From Candidatus Omnitrophota bacterium (GTDB lineage Bacteria > Omnitrophota > 4484-213), in NCBI GenBank assembly GCA_030640885.1, contig DAOWIN010000143.1, positions 1-13,614 of the forward strand: DNA of 13,614 nt, given 5' to 3'. The position numbers and the translations under genes are program-made. Positions within the stretch are counted from its first letter, which is position 1. The number at the start of each line of letters is the position of its first letter. Below are positions 13,040 to 13,614 of the stretch, in pieces. The notes beneath the pieces were generated by a model. That model did not search any database and had not been told where the DNA came from. It was given only the letters and a program-made list of their open reading frames with translations.

Positions 13040-13049
13040 AATTAGAAGG

Positions 13050-13140
13050 GCACCCAGTTTCCCAGTCACCCAATTAGAAGAAGGTCACCCAGTTGCCCAG
13101 TTCCCCAGCTGGGCGACTGGGTAGCTGGTTGCTGGGTGGC
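13050..13140. repeat. Family A double array between the S23 and GGDEF genes
   Basis: CACCCAGTTTCCCAGTCACC, then AATTAGAAGAAGG, then more CCCAGTTG/CCCAGTTC units. CTGGGCGA, CTGGGTAG, CTGGTTG and CTGGGTGG units follow. The string ATTAGAAG occurs twice (13040 and 13072), so an internal duplication is likely. It fills the gap between the two genes. Confidence 0.85.
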
Positions 13141-13143
13141 TTT

Positions 13144-13446
13144 TTACAGACTTTGATAAAATTTCCATAATAAATTTCCAGCTTCCTGACGCAAACTTTG
13201 CAAGTTGCCGTGATTGTCTTGATTAAAATACCCTAACCTCAAACTGAAATCCAAAAGGTATTCTGTCTCGGCTAATGAAGCAAGAGCAATGTTTGCAAAG
13301 TGTTTTAATTCTTTATTTCCCTGCCTACCTGTTCCTTCAACCAAATTAGTGGGAACAGATAACACCGCTCTTCTCAATTGGGAAGTAATTCCATAGATTT
13401 CTTCTTTAGGAAATTTCTTAGTCTCTAAATATACTTGATAAGCCAA
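13144..13446 (-). CDS. Four-helix-bundle protein (S23/23S intervening-sequence type)
   Basis: A small all-helical protein of the family first found in 23S rRNA intervening sequences, here as a stand-alone gene. It shows KKFPKEEIYGITSQLRRAVL, SVPTNLVEGTGRQGNKELKH, FANIALASLAETEYLLDFSL and RLGYFN, the standard order. TTG 13446 is the first usable start, but the in-frame codons upstream (REARYKKLIVWQKADD, up to a stop at 13500) encode exactly the family's N-terminus (Y.KL.VWQKA..LA). No ATG, GTG or TTG exists in that stretch. So the gene either uses a rare start such as ATT, or has lost its start. The biochemical role of the family is unclear. Confidence 0.85.
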   Translation of the reverse strand: MAYQVYLETKKFPKEEIYGITSQLRRAVLSVPTNLVEGTGRQGNKELKHFANIALASLAETEYLLDFSLRLGYFNQDNHGNLQSLRQEAGNLLWKFYQSL

Positions 13447-13469
13447 ATCATCTGCTTTCTGCCATACAA

Positions 13470-13614
13470 TTAGTTTCTTATATCTTGCTTCTCTGTTTCA
13501 GTCAACTCCGAATTATTGGTAACAGTAGCATCTATCTTTTTGGTAACACGCTGCTTTAAAGCATTATACTCCTTAACAGCCCCTAGTTTCACTTTCAGAT
13601 CTGCATTTTGAGCA
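13470..13614 (-). CDS. Unrecognised protein, C-terminal 47 residues
   Basis: An open frame enters from the right edge and stops at TAA 13470. Visible residues are rich in Lys, Asn, Thr and Glu (ADLKVKLGAVKEYNALKQRV, KKIDATVTNNSELTETEKQD), hydrophilic and probably helical. I do not recognise it. Its end overlaps, in another frame, the region that encodes the natural N-terminus of the S23-type protein. Codon choice looks like that of neighbouring genes, so it is probably real, but nothing more can be said. Confidence 0.5.
   Translation of the reverse strand, partial: AQNADLKVKLGAVKEYNALKQRVTKKIDATVTNNSELTETEKQDIRN

Overview
The window is an AT-rich, tightly packed stretch of bacterial DNA in which every convincing gene lies on the minus strand, so it is read from high to low coordinates. 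The gene content (an F-type ATP synthase plus a type II secretion pseudopilus and motor) indicates a diderm, Gram-negative-type bacterium. The style resembles genomes of uncultured candidate phyla: short repeat arrays in nearly every gene gap, and repeat-encoded peptide runs such as KLGNWETG and TQTPRHPD. Omnitrophota-like lineages are my guess, at low confidence, because no marker gene is present. No rRNA, tRNA, CRISPR array, transposase or phage gene was seen, and no gene-free gap exceeds 300 bases.

Layout in transcription order. (1) 13614-13144: the C-terminal end of an unrecognised protein, overlapping a four-helix-bundle (S23-type) protein that lacks a normal start. (2) 13039-12149: a two-domain response regulator/diguanylate cyclase. 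(3) 12080-6647: an F-type ATP synthase cluster in the order epsilon, c, b-delta fusion, alpha, gamma, beta. Subunit a, the delta N-terminal domain and the epsilon C-terminal helices are absent. Two of these genes look damaged: b-delta has an in-frame TAA inside its membrane helix, and gamma is split by a frameshift exactly at an octamer tract. (4) 6573-1: a type II secretion cluster, GspE, GspF, a PilM/PilN-type GspL, GspM, GspG, GspI and GspJ, running off the left edge. GspE and GspF are the assembly ATPase and inner-membrane platform. The L- and M-like proteins couple the ATPase to the periplasm, and G, I and J build the pseudopilus. (5) 1-140: the GspJ-like frame runs into sequence that instead resembles a lysine 2,3-aminomutase, so the left end is probably chimeric.

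The dominant structural signal is a set of at least five unrelated families of short-period arrays (units of 7, 8 or 9 bp). Most are built as one arm, a core and an inverted complementary arm, so a short conserved block alternates with 2-3 variable bases. They fill gene gaps and also sit inside genes: in all three pseudopilin leader peptides, at three places in gamma, in the b-delta linker, in the GspE linker, and at the GspL and GspI tails. They supply start codons, stop/start couplings and Shine-Dalgarno-like sequences. Because 7- and 8-bp units change the reading frame, copy-number changes could switch genes on and off; the gamma frameshift is restored in silico by removing one 8-bp unit.
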